Part shown: piece by piece, positions 8,342 to 16,057 of the stretch
Position numbering within the stretch: position 1 is the stretch's first letter
Layout of the letters: each line of letters starts with the position of its first letter
Source: CBDESN01 sp965242495
GTDB taxonomy: Bacteria; Pseudomonadota; Alphaproteobacteria; MPNO01
DNA: 64,000 nt
Assembly (NCBI GenBank): GCA_965242495.1
Contig: OZ251446.1
Location: forward strand, 124,001-188,000
Direction: 5' to 3'
Notes under the pieces: model-generated
The model's input: only the letters and a program-made list of their open reading frames with translations
Told to the model about the DNA's origin: nothing
Database searches by the model: none
Position numbers and translations under genes: made by a program

Positions 8342-9355
8342 TCAGAAAATTTCCAGGGATCGTTCCGGTGCCTCCGCCGCGGACTTCGCCAGCGTCTCCG
8401 CCAGCCTCGCGAGCTCCTCGGGCAACGCCGATTCGAACCGCAGCGTCTCGCCGCTGCCCGGATGCCGGAAGCCGAGCCGGGCGGCGTGCAGCGCCTGCCG
8501 GCCCAGCCCGACCGCAAGCGCCGCCGCCGCTCCGCCGATGCGCCGCCGCCGCGCCGCCGTCAATCCGCCGCCATAGCTCCGGTCGCCCAGCACCGGGTGG
8601 CCGCGCCCGGCGAGATGGACCCGGATCTGATGCGTGCGCCCGGTCGCCAACCGGCAGGTCAGCAAGCTGGCCGCGTCGCCCAGCGCGCGCTCGACGCGGT
8701 AGCGCGTGAGCGCCGGCTTGCCGCCTCGCTCCACCACCGCCATCTTCTTCCGGTTGCGTGGGCTGCGGCCGATCCGGCCCTCGATCTCGCCCGCCGCCGG
8801 CCGCGGCCGGCCCCACACCAGCGCGCGATAGGCCCGTTCGATGCGCCGCGCCGCCAGCTGGGCGCTCAGCCCGGCATGGGCGGCGTCGTTCTTCGCCACC
8901 ACCATCAGACCGCTCGTGTCCTTGTCGAGCCGATGGACGATCCCCGGCCGCCGCACGCCGCCGATCCCCGACAGGCTGTCGCCGCAATGCGCGATCAGCG
9001 CGTTGACCAACGTCCCGTCGGGATTGCCGGGCGCCGGATGCACCACCAGACCCGCCGGCTTGTCGAGCACCAGGAGGTCGTCGTCCTCGTGCCGGACGTC
9101 GAGCGCGATCGGCTGCGGCCGCGGCGCCGGCGGGCTCGGATCGGGCAGGACAACGGCGAATTCCTGGCCCGGTTTGACCCGCCGGGCGGGGTCGGTTACC
9201 GTTGCGCCGTCCGCGATGCGGACGCAGCCCGCCTGGATCAGCGACTTGAGGCGCGCGCGCGACACCGAGGGGAGGGCGCGCGCCAAGGCCAGATCGAGGC
9301 GGCGTGCGCCGTCGTCCTCCACGACCAGCCGACGGGTCCGATCCCCCGGAGCCAT
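8342..9355 (-). CDS. rluD: 23S rRNA pseudouridine synthase, RluD/RluA family
   Basis: 337 residues: an N-terminal S4 RNA-binding domain (about residues 18-65, SVSRARLKSLIQAGCVRI) followed by the pseudouridine synthase domain with the catalytic Asp D144 in HRLDKDTSGLMVVAK and the later GRTHQIRVHLA block. RluD isomerises uridines in helix 69 of 23S rRNA. The ATG at 9355 gives the family length; an in-frame ATG at 9379 would overlap the divergent gene's start. The order DUF6476-like gene, rluD, rpoH is a recurrent alphaproteobacterial neighbourhood. Confidence 0.9.
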   Translation of the reverse strand: MAPGDRTRRLVVEDDGARRLDLALARALPSVSRARLKSLIQAGCVRIADGATVTDPARRVKPGQEFAVVLPDPSPPAPRPQPIALDVRHEDDDLLVLDKPAGLVVHPAPGNPDGTLVNALIAHCGDSLSGIGGVRRPGIVHRLDKDTSGLMVVAKNDAAHAGLSAQLAARRIERAYRALVWGRPRPAAGEIEGRIGRSPRNRKKMAVVERGGKPALTRYRVERALGDAASLLTCRLATGRTHQIRVHLAGRGHPVLGDRSYGGGLTAARRRRIGGAAAALAVGLGRQALHAARLGFRHPGSGETLRFESALPEELARLAETLAKSAAEAPERSLEIF

Positions 9356-9377
9356 GGCCGGAGAGAAAACACAATCC

Positions 9378-9683
9378 ATGCGCGGCCTCAAGGCGCTGGT
9401 CGTCGGCATGGGCGTGCTGATCGTCGCCGGCCTCGCGGTGGTCGTGGTCACCGTCGCGGGTCGCATCGCCGACCCGCCGGAACCTGCGGTCAAGGCGGTC
9501 GAGGCGCCCATCGCCGCGCGCGTCGCCATCCCGCCGGGCGCCCGGATCGTCGAGACCGCGACCGGCGACGGGCGCATCCTGCTGCGGCTGCTTCTCGCCG
9601 GCGGCGGGACGCGGATCCTGGCGATCGACCTCGCGACCGGCCGCCTGTCGGGCAGGGTTGACGTGTTCGAGGCGCCGGACTGA
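9378..9683 (+). CDS. Small single-pass membrane protein, DUF6476-like
   Basis: 101 residues. One transmembrane helix (residues about 5-27, ALVVGMGVLIVAGLAVVVV) is followed by an approximately 70-residue extracytoplasmic part ending GRVDVFEAPD. Its divergent position beside rluD and rpoH and the layout match the small DUF6476 proteins seen there in other alphaproteobacteria. Function is unknown. It starts only 22 bp from the divergent rluD start, so the two must share a compact promoter region or have promoters inside one another. Confidence 0.65.
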   Translation: MRGLKALVVGMGVLIVAGLAVVVVTVAGRIADPPEPAVKAVEAPIAARVAIPPGARIVETATGDGRILLRLLLAGGGTRILAIDLATGRLSGRVDVFEAPD

Positions 9684-9711
9684 CGCCGCCGTCGCCCGCG
9701 CCGGAAAACGC

Positions 9712-9740
9712 TTGATCGCGCGGCGCGCGGCCCCTATGCT
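9712..9740 (+). promoter_or_regulatory. Predicted promoter of tRNA-Glu
   Basis: TTGATC at 9712-9717 and TATGCT at 9735-9740 are separated by 17 bp, placing a start site near 9747, about 18 bp before the tRNA. Judged by eye against the alphaproteobacterial housekeeping consensus. Confidence 0.55.
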
Positions 9741-9764
9741 CGCCGCGGGCTGCGCGGGTCCAGC

Positions 9765-9840
9765 GTCCCCTTCGTCTAGTGGCCCAGGACATCGGCCTCT
9801 CACGCCGAAAACAGGGGTTCGAGTCCCCTAGGGGACGCCA
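9765..9840 (+). tRNA. tRNA-Glu (anticodon CTC)
   Basis: Acceptor GTCCCCT pairs with AGGGGAC; the anticodon stem TCGGC/GCCGA encloses CTCTCAC giving anticodon CTC; the T-loop is TTCGAGT; the 3' end is GCCA with CCA encoded. 76 nt. Confidence 0.95.
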
Positions 9841-9890
9841 ATTTCCCGGCGGCCTGCGGTCATCCCACCGGATTCCGAGGGCGTTCGGTC

Positions 9891-10628
9891 ATGCCGTCCC
9901 GATACGAGCTCTACTACTGGCCCACGATCCAGGGCCGCGGCGAGTTCGTGCGGCTCGCGCTCGAACAGGCGGGCGCCGACTACGTCGACGTCGCGCGCGG
10001 CCCGGAAGAGGAGGGCGCCGGCGTCCCTGCGCTGCTGGAGCTCCTGAACGGCGAGGCCGTCGAACGCCCGCCCTTCGCGCCCCCCTTCCTGAAGACGGGC
10101 CGGCGGTTGATCGGCCAGACCGCCAACATCCTGCTGTTCCTGGGCGACCGGCATCGGCTGGCCCCCGCCGGCGAGGCGGGCCGCTCCTGGACCCACGGGC
10201 TCCAGCTCACCCTCGCCGATCTGGTCGACGAGGCGCACGATACCCACCATCCGATCGCGAGCGGCCTCTACTACGACGACCAACGCCAGGAATCCTTGCG
10301 CCGCGCGCAGGACTTCCTGGCCGTGCGGGCGCCCAAATATCTCGGCTATTTCGAGCGCGTCCTGGCGCGCAACCGGTCGGGCGATGCGTATCTGGCGGGC
10401 GCGCGGCTCACCTACGCCGATCTCTCCCTGTTTCAGGCGGTGGCGGGTCTCCGCTACGCCTTTCCGCGGGCGATGGCGCGCCTCGAGCGCGCCGCGCCGC
10501 GCGTGGTCGCGCTTCACGATCGCGTGGCGGACCGGCCCCGCATCCGCGCCTATCTGTCGTCGGATCGGCGCATCCCGTTCAACGAAGCCGGCGTCTTCCG
10601 GCGCTATCCCGAGCTCGACGCCCGATAG
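9891..10628 (+). CDS. Glutathione S-transferase family protein
   Basis: 245 residues. The N-terminal thioredoxin-like domain opens YELYYWPTIQGRGEFVRLAL, where the Tyr near residue 8 and the RGEFVRLAL helix resemble sigma/alpha-type GSTs. The conserved S/T pair that binds the glutathione gamma-glutamyl group appears as IGQTANIL. The C-terminal all-helical domain follows (YLAGARLTYADLSLFQAV), with the N-capping TYADL motif. It probably conjugates glutathione to electrophiles, but substrates are unknown. Its 3' end overlaps the convergent MFS gene by 25 bp. Confidence 0.85.
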   Translation: MPSRYELYYWPTIQGRGEFVRLALEQAGADYVDVARGPEEEGAGVPALLELLNGEAVERPPFAPPFLKTGRRLIGQTANILLFLGDRHRLAPAGEAGRSWTHGLQLTLADLVDEAHDTHHPIASGLYYDDQRQESLRRAQDFLAVRAPKYLGYFERVLARNRSGDAYLAGARLTYADLSLFQAVAGLRYAFPRAMARLERAAPRVVALHDRVADRPRIRAYLSSDRRIPFNEAGVFRRYPELDAR

Positions 10629-11857
10629 GCTCCGATCCGGAGCGTGGGGCCGCGCGTGCGCCACAGCAGTCCCGCCATGATCGAGATGTTGATCAGATTC
10701 CAGGCGATGCCGTTGACGAAGGCCGCCCGGTACGATCCCGTCACGTCGTAGATCCAGCCCGAGAGCCAGCCGCCGACCGCCATGCCGACGACCGTCGCCA
10801 TGATGACGATGCCGACCCGCCGCCCGGCCTCACGCGCCGGTAGGTATTCGCGGACGATGATGGCGTAGCTCGGCACGATGCCGCCCTGCGATAGTCCGAA
10901 CAGGAGCGACACCGCATAGAGCGACATCAGCCCGTCGAACGGCAGATAGAACAGCAGCGCCAGGCATTGCAGGACCGAGCCCAGCAGCAGCGTCCTGACG
11001 CCGCCGATATAGTCGGCGAGGAAGCCCGACGCGAGGCGGCTCACGATGCCGCCGGCCAGCATCAGCGACAGCATCTCGGCCCCGCGCGCGGCCCCGTAGC
11101 CGAGATCCGCGCAATACGCGACCATATGCACCTGCGGCATCGACATGGCGACGCAGCAGGCGATGCCCGCCATGACCAGCATGGCTTGCAGCAGCCGGGG
11201 CGGGATCTCCCCCGGCCGCGGGGCGCGCGGCCCGGCCGCGGGGCGCCGGTCGGCGTCGCGGGGCTCGGGCGGCGGCCGGCGCCGCAGCATCGTCGCCAGG
11301 GGAATCATCGTCGCCACGCAGAACAGGCCGATGCCGGCATAGGCGTAACGCCATCCCTCGGCGTCGATGACGCTCTGCAGGATCGTCGGCCACAGCGCGC
11401 CCGAAATGTAGTTGCCGCTCGCCGCCGCGGCGACCGCGATGCCGCGGCGGCGGCGAAACCAGTGCGAGACGTCGGCGATCAGCGGCCCGAAGCAGGCCGA
11501 GGTGCCGACGCCGATCAGCAAGCCGTGGGCTAGGGCGAACTGCCAGATCGCGGCCGTCGCCGCCGCCGAGACGAACCCGACCCCCAGCAGCCCCGCGGCG
11601 GCGATCACCGGCAGGGTGATGCCGAATCGGTCGACGTAGCGGCCGACGACGACGTTGCCGACCGCGAACCCCGCCATCGTCAGGGTGAAGGGCAGCGACG
11701 CGCTGCCCCGGTCGACGCCGAACTCGTCCTGCGCCGCCGGCAGAACGACGACCACCGCCCACATCCCGATGCTGCCGATGGTGGCGAGCAGCACCGACAC
11801 CGCCAGCCGGAGCCACGCGCCGGTTCCGTCGATCGGGCTCGCCGCCGCCCGCGTCAT
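10604..11857 (-). CDS. Major facilitator superfamily transporter (monocarboxylate/OFA-like)
   Basis: 417 residues with about 12 hydrophobic segments in two six-helix halves. The loop between helices 2 and 3 reads GRYVDRFG, and a charged central loop (RRRPPPEPRD region) separates the halves. The general pattern resembles oxalate/formate antiporter-like and monocarboxylate carriers, but no substrate signature is certain. The ATG at 11857 is chosen because upstream in-frame residues are strongly basic and unlike a transporter N-terminus. Confidence 0.8.
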   Translation of the reverse strand: MTRAAASPIDGTGAWLRLAVSVLLATIGSIGMWAVVVVLPAAQDEFGVDRGSASLPFTLTMAGFAVGNVVVGRYVDRFGITLPVIAAAGLLGVGFVSAAATAAIWQFALAHGLLIGVGTSACFGPLIADVSHWFRRRRGIAVAAAASGNYISGALWPTILQSVIDAEGWRYAYAGIGLFCVATMIPLATMLRRRPPPEPRDADRRPAAGPRAPRPGEIPPRLLQAMLVMAGIACCVAMSMPQVHMVAYCADLGYGAARGAEMLSLMLAGGIVSRLASGFLADYIGGVRTLLLGSVLQCLALLFYLPFDGLMSLYAVSLLFGLSQGGIVPSYAIIVREYLPAREAGRRVGIVIMATVVGMAVGGWLSGWIYDVTGSYRAAFVNGIAWNLINISIMAGLLWRTRGPTLRIGAYRASSSG

Positions 11858-12045
11858 GACCGGCGCGCCCGGTCGCCGCGAAAAAAAATCATCGGGAGAA
11901 CATCTGGGAACATCCTTGGGTTTCCGCCGCTTTTCTCGCCCGCCGACCACAGCATCTGGTAGGTCGAGCGGATCGGACCACCAATTCTTGTTGACGCGCC
12001 CCGGGCATCCGGTGCAAGCTCGAAGGCGACTACAGGAGACGAGCG

Positions 12046-13944
12046 TTGTTGGACCTATCGCGACAAGGGCAGGAGCCGTTCACGTTCCGCAACGGTATCA
12101 GCATCGAGATCGATCGCAACCGCGACGCCAACTTGACCGATTTCGGCAAGGCGGTGCTGGACGACCGCTATCTGCTGCCGGGCGAAGGCTATCAGGATCT
12201 GTTCGCGCGGGTCGCCTGCCATTTCGCCGACGATTCGGCGCACGCGCAGCGCGTCTACGACTATATCAGCAAGCTGTGGTTCATGCCGGCGACGCCGGTG
12301 CTGTCGAACGGCGGCACTGACCGCGGCCTGCCGATCTCCTGCTTCCTGAACGAGGCCAGCGACAGCCTCGAGGGCATCGTCGATCTCTGGAACGAAAACG
12401 TATGGCTCGCCGCGCGCGGCGGCGGCATCGGCAGCTACTGGGGCAATCTGCGCTCGATCGGCGAGCGGGTGGGGGCGAACGGCAAGACCTCGGGCATCGT
12501 GCCCTTCATTCGCGTCATGGATTCGCTCACCCTGGCGATCTCCCAGGGCAGCCTCCGGCGCGGCTCGGCGGCGGTCTACGTGCGCGTGGACCATCCCGAG
12601 ATCGAGGAGTTCATCGAGCTTCGCCGGCCCACCGGCGGCGACCCCAACCGCAAGGCGCTCAACCTGCATCACGGCGTGGTGATCCCGGACGAGTTCATGC
12701 GCGCCGTCGAGGACGACGGGGAATGGCCGCTGGTCAGCCCCAAGGACAACCGCGTCGTCCGCAGGCTGTCGGCGCGGGCGCTCTGGATCCGCCTGCTGAC
12801 CACCCGAATCGAGACCGGAGAGCCGTATTTCATCTTCGTGGACCATGTGAACCGCGCGATCCCCGAGCATCACAAGCTCGCCGGCCATCACATCAAGATG
12901 TCGAACCTGTGCAGCGAGATCACCCTGCCGACCGGCCCCGACAAGGACGGCAACGAGCGCACGGCCGTATGCTGCCTGTCGTCGCTCAACCTCGAGACCT
13001 TCCTCGAGTGGCGCGACCATCCCCGTCTCATCGAGGACGCGATGCGGTTCCTCGACAATGTCCTGCAGGATTTCATCGACCGCGCCCCGCCGTCGATGGC
13101 GCGGGCGAGCTACGCCGCGGGGCGCGAACGCTCCGTCGGGCTCGGCGCGATGGGATTCCATTCCTTCCTGCAAGGCCAGGGCGTCCCCTTCGAATCGGTG
13201 ATGGCCAAGGTGTGGAACGAGCAGATCTTCGCCCATATCCGCGCCGGGGCCGATCGCGCGTCGCGGGCGCTCGCCGAACAGCGGGGCGCCTGCCCGGACG
13301 CGGCCGATTACGGGGCGATCGAGCGGTTCTCCAACAAGATGGCGATCGCGCCCACGGCGTCGATCTCGATCATCTGCGGCGGCTGTTCGCCGGGCATCGA
13401 GCCCAACGCCGCCAACTCCTTCATCCACAAGACTTTGTCTGGCTCGTTCAACGTGCGCAACAAGTATCTCAAGGAGCTTCTCGCCCGGAAGGGCATGGAC
13501 GACGACGAAACCTGGTCGTCCATCACCGTCAACGAAGGCTCGGTGCAGCATCTCGACGATCTCGACGACGACGAGAAATCGGTGTTCAAGACGGCGTTCG
13601 AGATCGACCAGCGCTGGCTGATCGATCTCGCCGCCGATCGCGCCCCGCATATCTGCCAGTCGCAGTCGCTCAACGTCTTCCTGCCCGCCGACGTCCACAA
13701 GAAGACGCTGCACGACATCCATTTCAGCGCCTGGAAGAAGGGGGTCAAGACGCTCTACTACTGCCGGTCGAAGTCCTTGCAGCGCGCCGACGTGATCGCC
13801 CGCGACGTCGCTGCGCACGAGGTCGCGATGCCGACCGGCGCCCGCGACGCCGGCGCGCCGCCGCTGGCCGCGAACGCCGCGCTCGCCTTGCAGGCGGCGG
13901 CGCAGCGCCCGGACGACTACGAAGAATGCCTGGGCTGCCAGTGA
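12046..13944 (+). CDS. nrdA: Class I ribonucleoside-diphosphate reductase, alpha (large) subunit
   Basis: 632 residues; reduces ribonucleotides to deoxyribonucleotides with NrdB. Active-site elements are present: PISCFLN and the CCLSSLN cysteine (the pair that is oxidised), SNLCSEITL (Asn, thiyl Cys and Glu), the tyrosine pair in KTLYYCRSKS for radical transfer, and the C-terminal redox pair in EECLGCQ. No N-terminal ATP-cone is visible, so overall activity control by dATP through that domain is probably absent. The start is a TTG at 12046 with AGGAGA 7 bp upstream. The gene should be directly followed by nrdB but is separated from it by a foreign insertion of about 2 kb. Confidence 0.92.
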   Translation: MLDLSRQGQEPFTFRNGISIEIDRNRDANLTDFGKAVLDDRYLLPGEGYQDLFARVACHFADDSAHAQRVYDYISKLWFMPATPVLSNGGTDRGLPISCFLNEASDSLEGIVDLWNENVWLAARGGGIGSYWGNLRSIGERVGANGKTSGIVPFIRVMDSLTLAISQGSLRRGSAAVYVRVDHPEIEEFIELRRPTGGDPNRKALNLHHGVVIPDEFMRAVEDDGEWPLVSPKDNRVVRRLSARALWIRLLTTRIETGEPYFIFVDHVNRAIPEHHKLAGHHIKMSNLCSEITLPTGPDKDGNERTAVCCLSSLNLETFLEWRDHPRLIEDAMRFLDNVLQDFIDRAPPSMARASYAAGRERSVGLGAMGFHSFLQGQGVPFESVMAKVWNEQIFAHIRAGADRASRALAEQRGACPDAADYGAIERFSNKMAIAPTASISIICGGCSPGIEPNAANSFIHKTLSGSFNVRNKYLKELLARKGMDDDETWSSITVNEGSVQHLDDLDDDEKSVFKTAFEIDQRWLIDLAADRAPHICQSQSLNVFLPADVHKKTLHDIHFSAWKKGVKTLYYCRSKSLQRADVIARDVAAHEVAMPTGARDAGAPPLAANAALALQAAAQRPDDYEECLGCQ

Positions 13945-13989
13945 CGGGACGCCGGCGCATGACCCTTCTCGAGCCCAACCCGGTCTACA
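13870..13989 (+). repeat. Long direct repeat, left copy (nrdA tail plus nrdB head)
   Basis: 120 bp matching 15983-16102 with seven differences, all transitions. It covers the last 24 codons of nrdA, the intergenic sequence and the first 10 codons of nrdB. Homology stops at 13989, where nrdB would continue but foreign sequence begins. Confidence 0.9.
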
Positions 13990-14063
13990 GGGGGGATGTA
14001 TCGGATAGTCACATTTTCTGCTTGACATGGCCCAGCGGCAATCCTACTCTTTTAGTCACATAA
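13959..14063 (+). pseudogene. nrdB': Truncated nrdB start fragment at left edge of the insertion
   Basis: The frame opens MTLLEPNPVY exactly as intact nrdB does, then runs into element sequence (RGDVSDSHIF and on) and stops after 34 codons. It keeps nrdB's start context, so ribosomes finishing nrdA could still initiate here and make a useless peptide. Confidence 0.75.
14022..14050 (+). promoter_or_regulatory. Predicted promoter of the restriction-modification genes, flanked by a repeated octamer
   Basis: TTGACA at 14022-14027 and TACTCT at 14045-14050 have a 17-bp spacer. The octamer TAGTCACA occurs just upstream (14006-14013) and just after the -10 box (14053-14060), a placement expected of an operator pair, though no C-protein-type regulator is recognisable in the segment. 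Confidence 0.5.
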
Positions 14064-14074
14064 GAGGATTGATC

Positions 14075-14200
14075 ATGGCCAAGGAAGCATCGGGTAAGGC
14101 CCACCGCAAAGGATCGGCGCTTCTTAAGACCGAACCTATTGTCGACGAGTCGGAAGTATCGATCATAGGGATCGATCCGCATTACAGCGGCCGGTCATAG
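14075..14200 (+). CDS. Short open frame (41 codons) leading the restriction-modification operon
   Basis: An ATG with AAGAGG 7 bp upstream opens a 41-residue basic peptide beginning MAKEASGKAHRKGSALLK and ending HYSGRS. No helix-turn-helix or other motif is visible, so it is not a recognisable control (C) protein. It stops 24 bp before the methyltransferase start, so it could be a leader peptide or an uncharacterised small protein. Its codon use matches the AT-richer segment, not the host genes. Confidence 0.4.
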   Translation: MAKEASGKAHRKGSALLKTEPIVDESEVSIIGIDPHYSGRS

Positions 14201-14224
14201 GGGAATCGAGAGGCTTACGGACGG

Positions 14225-15055
14225 ATGAGTGTCGTTCAAGTCCCGCCGCTCAAGATACAGGGCATAAAGACGAAGGCCATTGCGTTCATCCGGAGTAGCG
14301 TCGATTGGGAAGGTTCTGGCCGTTGGATAGAACCTTTTGTCGGTTCGGCAGTCGTTCCTTTCAACATCAAGCCTGAGCGGGCCTTGCTGGGCGATGCTAA
14401 CCCTCATCTGATCCTCTTCTATGCGGCGATACAGCAGGGAAGCGTCACCAGCACCACGGTGCGCGCGTTCTTGGAGCAGGAAAGCGCGCACCTTCTACGC
14501 GACGGACAAGAGCATTATTATCGAGTGCGGGCGCGCTTCAACGAGAGGCACGACCCGCACGATTTCCTATTCCTGAACCGGTCTTGCTTCAATGGCTTGA
14601 TGCGCTTCAACAAGAAGGGTCATTTCAACACTCCGTTTTGCCGGAAGCCAGAACGCTTTCGTCCAGCCTATATCACGAAGATTTGCAATCAGGTTCAGCG
14701 GGCTGCCGACAGCATGGCGGGTAAGTCATGGGAGTTTGTGTGTGCCGATTGGTCCGACATTATAGGAGAATCCAGCGAAGGAGATTTTGTGTATTGCGAT
14801 CCTCCCTACGCCGGAAGATTCACAGACTACTTTAACACATGGAGCGATGACGATGCTGCTCGGCTAGAAAATAGGCTAAAGGGTTTGTCATGTCCTTTCC
14901 TGTATTCAATGTGGTCGGAAAACAGATATCGGAAGAATGAGCGCTTGCACAAAGCATTCTCGGAATACGAAATTAGGACATTCTCTCACTTCTACCACTT
15001 GGGAGCGACAGAAAACTTGCGGAATGGAATGGTGGAGGCATTGATCGTCGGATGA
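14225..15055 (+). CDS. DNA adenine-N6 methyltransferase, Dam/M.EcoRV type
   Basis: 276 residues. N-terminal PPLKIQGIKTKAI holds the Dam-family segment that binds AdoMet and DNA; motif I is EPFVGSAVVPFN (residues 36-47), and the catalytic motif IV is DPPYAG (192-197). This order (motif I before IV) marks the alpha-group Dam-like enzymes, which include M.EcoRV. With the EcoRV-like endonuclease next door, the predicted target is GATATC, methylated on adenine to protect the host. Stop and start of the two genes overlap by 4 bp (ATGAGG context), suggesting translational coupling. The gene itself contains a GATATC at 14935. Base composition is clearly AT-richer than the flanks. Confidence 0.88.
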   Translation: MSVVQVPPLKIQGIKTKAIAFIRSSVDWEGSGRWIEPFVGSAVVPFNIKPERALLGDANPHLILFYAAIQQGSVTSTTVRAFLEQESAHLLRDGQEHYYRVRARFNERHDPHDFLFLNRSCFNGLMRFNKKGHFNTPFCRKPERFRPAYITKICNQVQRAADSMAGKSWEFVCADWSDIIGESSEGDFVYCDPPYAGRFTDYFNTWSDDDAARLENRLKGLSCPFLYSMWSENRYRKNERLHKAFSEYEIRTFSHFYHLGATENLRNGMVEALIVG

Positions 15056-15810
15056 GGGACTTCATTCTGGACGCTCTTGCAGAAGTGCAAAACGGCTACT
15101 CCTTATGCGGAGTTGTGGACCGCAGAGCCCGCGTTTATCCGTTGGGCTCTGATACGAAAGTTATCAGCACTCTATTCGAGATCGTTACACGCCAAGCGGT
15201 CGTAACCTATGCCAAGAGTGTGGGTCTACGGTTAGTTGAACCGACAAAACAGAATCACTACCCAGACTTCACCTTGATGCGTAACGAGGGGGACAGTAAG
15301 AAGATTGCCCTTGATGTGAAGACGACATATCGAAAAGAAGGACAATCTCGATTCAGTTATACTTTAGGAAGTTATACCAGTTATATACACCCTGAAACAG
15401 AAGGAAAAAATATCGTCTTCCCATACAGTCAATATGGAGAACACTGGATTATCGGGTTCGTTTACAGGAGAGCCGAAGGTAAGCGGGACGCGGGCGGCCG
15501 TATCTATTCGTTCGACACATTGAAACAAATCCCTATTCCTTTCGACGATGTAGAAGTCTTCATGCAGGAAAAATGGCGGATTGCGGGAGATAGGGCTGGA
15601 AGTGGTAACACAGCCAATATCGGAAGTATAGGCGGGACGATATATGATTTCAGCGCTGGGAATGGTGTTTTCAACTCAGAGGTAGAATTCCTCGAATACT
15701 GGCGAGGATATAAGCGCACTGAGCGGGAACGCCGGTCATCCTATTCGAACATTCAGGAATTCCGTGCTGAAAAAGCAGGTGGAAGGGAGAGAGGTCGTGA
15801 CCGACAGTGA
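15052..15810 (+). CDS. Type II restriction endonuclease, EcoRV-like
   Basis: 252 residues, close to EcoRV's length. From memory of EcoRV, key elements align with an almost constant offset: E43, D72 (QNHYPDFTL), D88 and K90 (ALDVKTTY) correspond to catalytic E45, D74, D90 and K92; Q67-N68-H69 to the Q-loop; and AGSGNTANIGS (G183, G185, N186, T187) to the recognition R-loop. PLGSDTKVIST, HWIIGFVY and EFLEYWRGY also match. Blunt cutting of GATATC is therefore predicted. The reading frame is intact with no catalytic residue lost. It overlaps the methyltransferase by 4 bp and the following small gene by 14 bp. Confidence 0.9.
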   Translation: MRDFILDALAEVQNGYSLCGVVDRRARVYPLGSDTKVISTLFEIVTRQAVVTYAKSVGLRLVEPTKQNHYPDFTLMRNEGDSKKIALDVKTTYRKEGQSRFSYTLGSYTSYIHPETEGKNIVFPYSQYGEHWIIGFVYRRAEGKRDAGGRIYSFDTLKQIPIPFDDVEVFMQEKWRIAGDRAGSGNTANIGSIGGTIYDFSAGNGVFNSEVEFLEYWRGYKRTERERRSSYSNIQEFRAEKAGGRERGRDRQ

Positions 15811-16057
15811 CAAGCAGAAGCGGTGTCGGAATATGTCGGAGCTTCGGACGATCACGCTTCCGGGCAAGGACTACCAGCTGCGCAAGTCGGAAATGGAGCG
15901 GGAATACGATGTGCTGGGCGCGTCGCTAGAGATGGTCCGCAGCGCCTTCTTCCGGCCTTTCACGATCCAGCGCAAGAACCCAGCGAACGCCGCGCTCGCC
16001 TTGCGGACGGCGGCGCAGCGTCCGGACGACTGCGAAGAATGTCTGGGCTGCCAGTGA
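15797..16057 (+). CDS. Small element-derived protein fused in frame to a copy of the NrdA C-terminal tail
   Basis: 86 residues if the GTG at 15797 (GGGAGAGAG just upstream) is used; an ATG at 15833 would give 74. The first two thirds (SELRTITLPGKDYQL, then YDVLGASLEMV and AFFRPFTIQRKN) match no family I can name. The last 23 residues (NAALALRTAAQ... to EECLGCQ) are the duplicated NrdA tail, with both redox cysteines, and the stop codon is the nrdA stop. Overlap with the endonuclease gene suggests coupling. It could be a genuine small protein with a captured end, or a chance extension of a gene truncated at the junction. Confidence 0.5.
   Translation: MTDSDKQKRCRNMSELRTITLPGKDYQLRKSEMEREYDVLGASLEMVRSAFFRPFTIQRKNPANAALALRTAAQRPDDCEECLGCQ

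Noticed and set aside
5483..9661. Very long open frame on the plus strand over the FAD oxidase, rpoH and rluD
   Set aside because: It is a GC-rich antisense shadow: low-complexity Arg/Gln/Ala sequence with no family character, opposite three well-recognised genes.
11858..12045. NrdR boxes in front of nrdA
   Set aside because: I could not find the ACACTATATATAGTGT-like pair; only a possible TTGACG element near 11993 is visible.
12055..14028. Long minus-strand open frame opposite nrdA
   Set aside because: Antisense shadow; the plus strand encodes an unmistakable NrdA.
13990..15982. Transposon or integron carrying the restriction-modification genes
   Set aside because: No transposase, integrase, terminal inverted repeat or attC-like site; the 120-bp duplication is far longer than usual transposon target duplications.
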